Positions 5,701-6,540 of a DNA stretch of 6,540 bases are shown one piece after another. Position 1 is the stretch's first letter. Each line of letters starts with the position of its first letter. Below the pieces are notes generated by a model. The model was given only the letters and a program-made list of their open reading frames with translations, searched no databases and had not been told where the DNA came from. The translations under genes were made by a program, and so were the position numbers. Origin of the DNA: an uncultured Armatimonadota bacterium (GTDB lineage Bacteria; Armatimonadota; Armatimonadia; Armatimonadales; Armatimonadaceae); assembly GCA_903915615.1 (NCBI GenBank), contig CAIWTR010000655.1:1-6540 (forward strand), written 5' to 3'.

Positions 5701-6540
5701 CTAAATGTCAACCGAAACCCCACCGATGATCGTGGCGTTGTGTGTTGTCCCACCCTGCATCCGGACGAAGTCCGCCTTGGCACCAACCGCAATGCGTCCG
5801 ATATCTGTGCGGCCGATTCGGTCTGCAGCATTTGTGGATGTCATTTTCGCAAGAGAGATCAGGTCACAGCCCGTCCAAGCGGCGATATTAGCTGCGGCAT
5901 CTGACATCCCGAGAATGCTCCCCGCAAGCGTTCCATCCAGCAACAAGGCTTTCCCGCCGGCAACCTTTACGGGATGCCCACCGAGAACATAGTCGCCATC
6001 GCCTTGACCCATACCAGCCATTGCATCGGTGATGGCCATAATGTGGTCCGGACCAGCCGCTGCTACCGCCATCTTAATGACATCCGGGTGTACATGGTGG
6101 CCATCCGCGATCAGCTCTGCCATGACATTTGGATGTGTCAAAAAGGTCGGGATCGGGCCTGGTTTACGGTGATGAATCGGGTCCATCGCGTTAAACAGGT
6201 GAGTGGCATCCAATGGGCCTTCGCTAAGCAGCGCGGCCAGCTGGTCACCCCCAATGGTGGTGTGCCCAACCGTGACCGTGACACCATTTTTCCAGCACCA
6301 TTCGATGATTGGGCGGGCTTCCGCATATTCTGCAGCGATGGTAACCCGCTTGATATTGCCCCGGGAATGCTCGATGTGCCGTAACCACTCATCGTGATTT
6401 GGAACGCGTACGTGCTCTTTAGGCTGCGCACCGGGGCGGAGTGGGTGGATGAATGGTCCTTCGAGGTGGATTCCTGCGATGCGGGCTCCTCCGTGGCAGA
6501 AGGCAGCTCCAGCATCGATGGCATCCGCGACGTTTACAAG
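5701..6540 (-). CDS. nagA: N-acetylglucosamine-6-phosphate deacetylase, C-terminal ~279 residues (5' end cut by window edge)
   Basis: This enzyme of the amidohydrolase superfamily hydrolyses GlcNAc-6-phosphate to glucosamine-6-phosphate and acetate in the cytoplasm, feeding amino sugars to NagB/glycolysis or to cell-wall precursor recycling. The frame is open from the right edge (6540) to the TAG at 5703-5701, giving 279 residues. In this partial numbering: GIHLEGPFIHP (23-33) with metal ligand Glu27; VGHTT (91-95) with His93; THLFNAMDPIHHRKPG (113-128) with His114, Asn117 and Arg125; ADGHHVHPD (145-153) with substrate-side His149; AITDAM (169-174) with catalytic Asp172; and LAGSIL (205-210). 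Relative to E. coli NagA (Glu131, His195, His216, Arg227, His251, Asp273) the spacing agrees within one or two residues, so about 104 N-terminal residues lie outside. The usual T-[IL]-A-P-E is TIAAE here (67-71). The end, DIGRIAVGAKADFVRMQG (246-263), is the standard closing strand of the small beta domain. An internal TTG at 6213 is not the start. The gene is the first one seen of the cluster, 33 bases upstream of the beta-helix gene. Confidence 0.95.
   Translation of the reverse strand, partial: LVNVADAIDAGAAFCHGGARIAGIHLEGPFIHPLRPGAQPKEHVRVPNHDEWLRHIEHSRGNIKRVTIAAEYAEARPIIEWCWKNGVTVTVGHTTIGGDQLAALLSEGPLDATHLFNAMDPIHHRKPGPIPTFLTHPNVMAELIADGHHVHPDVIKMAVAAAGPDHIMAITDAMAGMGQGDGDYVLGGHPVKVAGGKALLLDGTLAGSILGMSDAAANIAAWTGCDLISLAKMTSTNAADRIGRTDIGRIAVGAKADFVRMQGGTTHNATIIGGVSVDI

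Noticed and set aside
6138..6524. Minus-strand 128-residue frame overlapping nagA
   Set aside because: It is out of frame with the NagA motifs, and its Ser/Pro-rich product lacks any recognisable feature. The true NagA frame is open through to 6540.

Overview
The window is one densely packed, single-direction gene cluster on the minus strand. Six protein-coding genes run from the right edge to the left edge with gaps of 33, 21, 27, 3 and 2 bases, and each gap holds little more than a ribosome binding site. I see no RNA gene, mobile element, CRISPR array, terminator or obvious promoter. The cluster enters the window already in progress and leaves it unfinished, so its promoter, its first gene(s) and its last gene(s) lie outside.

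In transcription order (right to left): (1) an N-acetylglucosamine-6-phosphate deacetylase (NagA) lacking its first ~100 residues because of the window edge (5701-6540); (2) a 717-residue right-handed parallel beta-helix protein with a C-terminal PA14-like domain and no signal peptide (3514-5667); (3) a PLP-dependent alpha-oxoamine synthase of the glycine C-acetyltransferase (2-amino-3-ketobutyrate CoA ligase, Kbl) type (2311-3492); (4) a Gfo/Idh/MocA-family NAD(P)-dependent sugar oxidoreductase (1168-2283); (5) a 307-residue double-domain GNAT acetyltransferase (241-1164); (6) the beginning of a further, probably GNAT-type, protein that starts at a TTG codon and runs off the left edge (1-238).

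The organism is a bacterium with moderately GC-rich DNA. The mix of a beta-helix/PA14 protein, a Gfo/Idh/MocA dehydrogenase and amino-sugar catabolism is typical of carbohydrate-degrading bacteria such as Armatimonadota, Planctomycetota, Chloroflexota or some Bacillota. The sequence alone does not decide between them, and I lean weakly to Armatimonadota-like from general resemblance.

Working together (inference): NagA removes acetyl groups from phosphorylated N-acetyl amino sugars, the Gfo/Idh/MocA enzyme would oxidise a sugar or sugar derivative, and the beta-helix/PA14 protein looks like a carbohydrate-binding or carbohydrate-cleaving enzyme. Together they suggest use or remodelling of an amino-sugar-containing glycan. 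Kbl and the GNAT proteins both use acyl-CoA and fit less obviously; they may handle an amino acid or acyl-amine by-product, or be housekeeping passengers. No single known pathway explains the whole set, which makes the cluster worth a genome-neighbourhood search.
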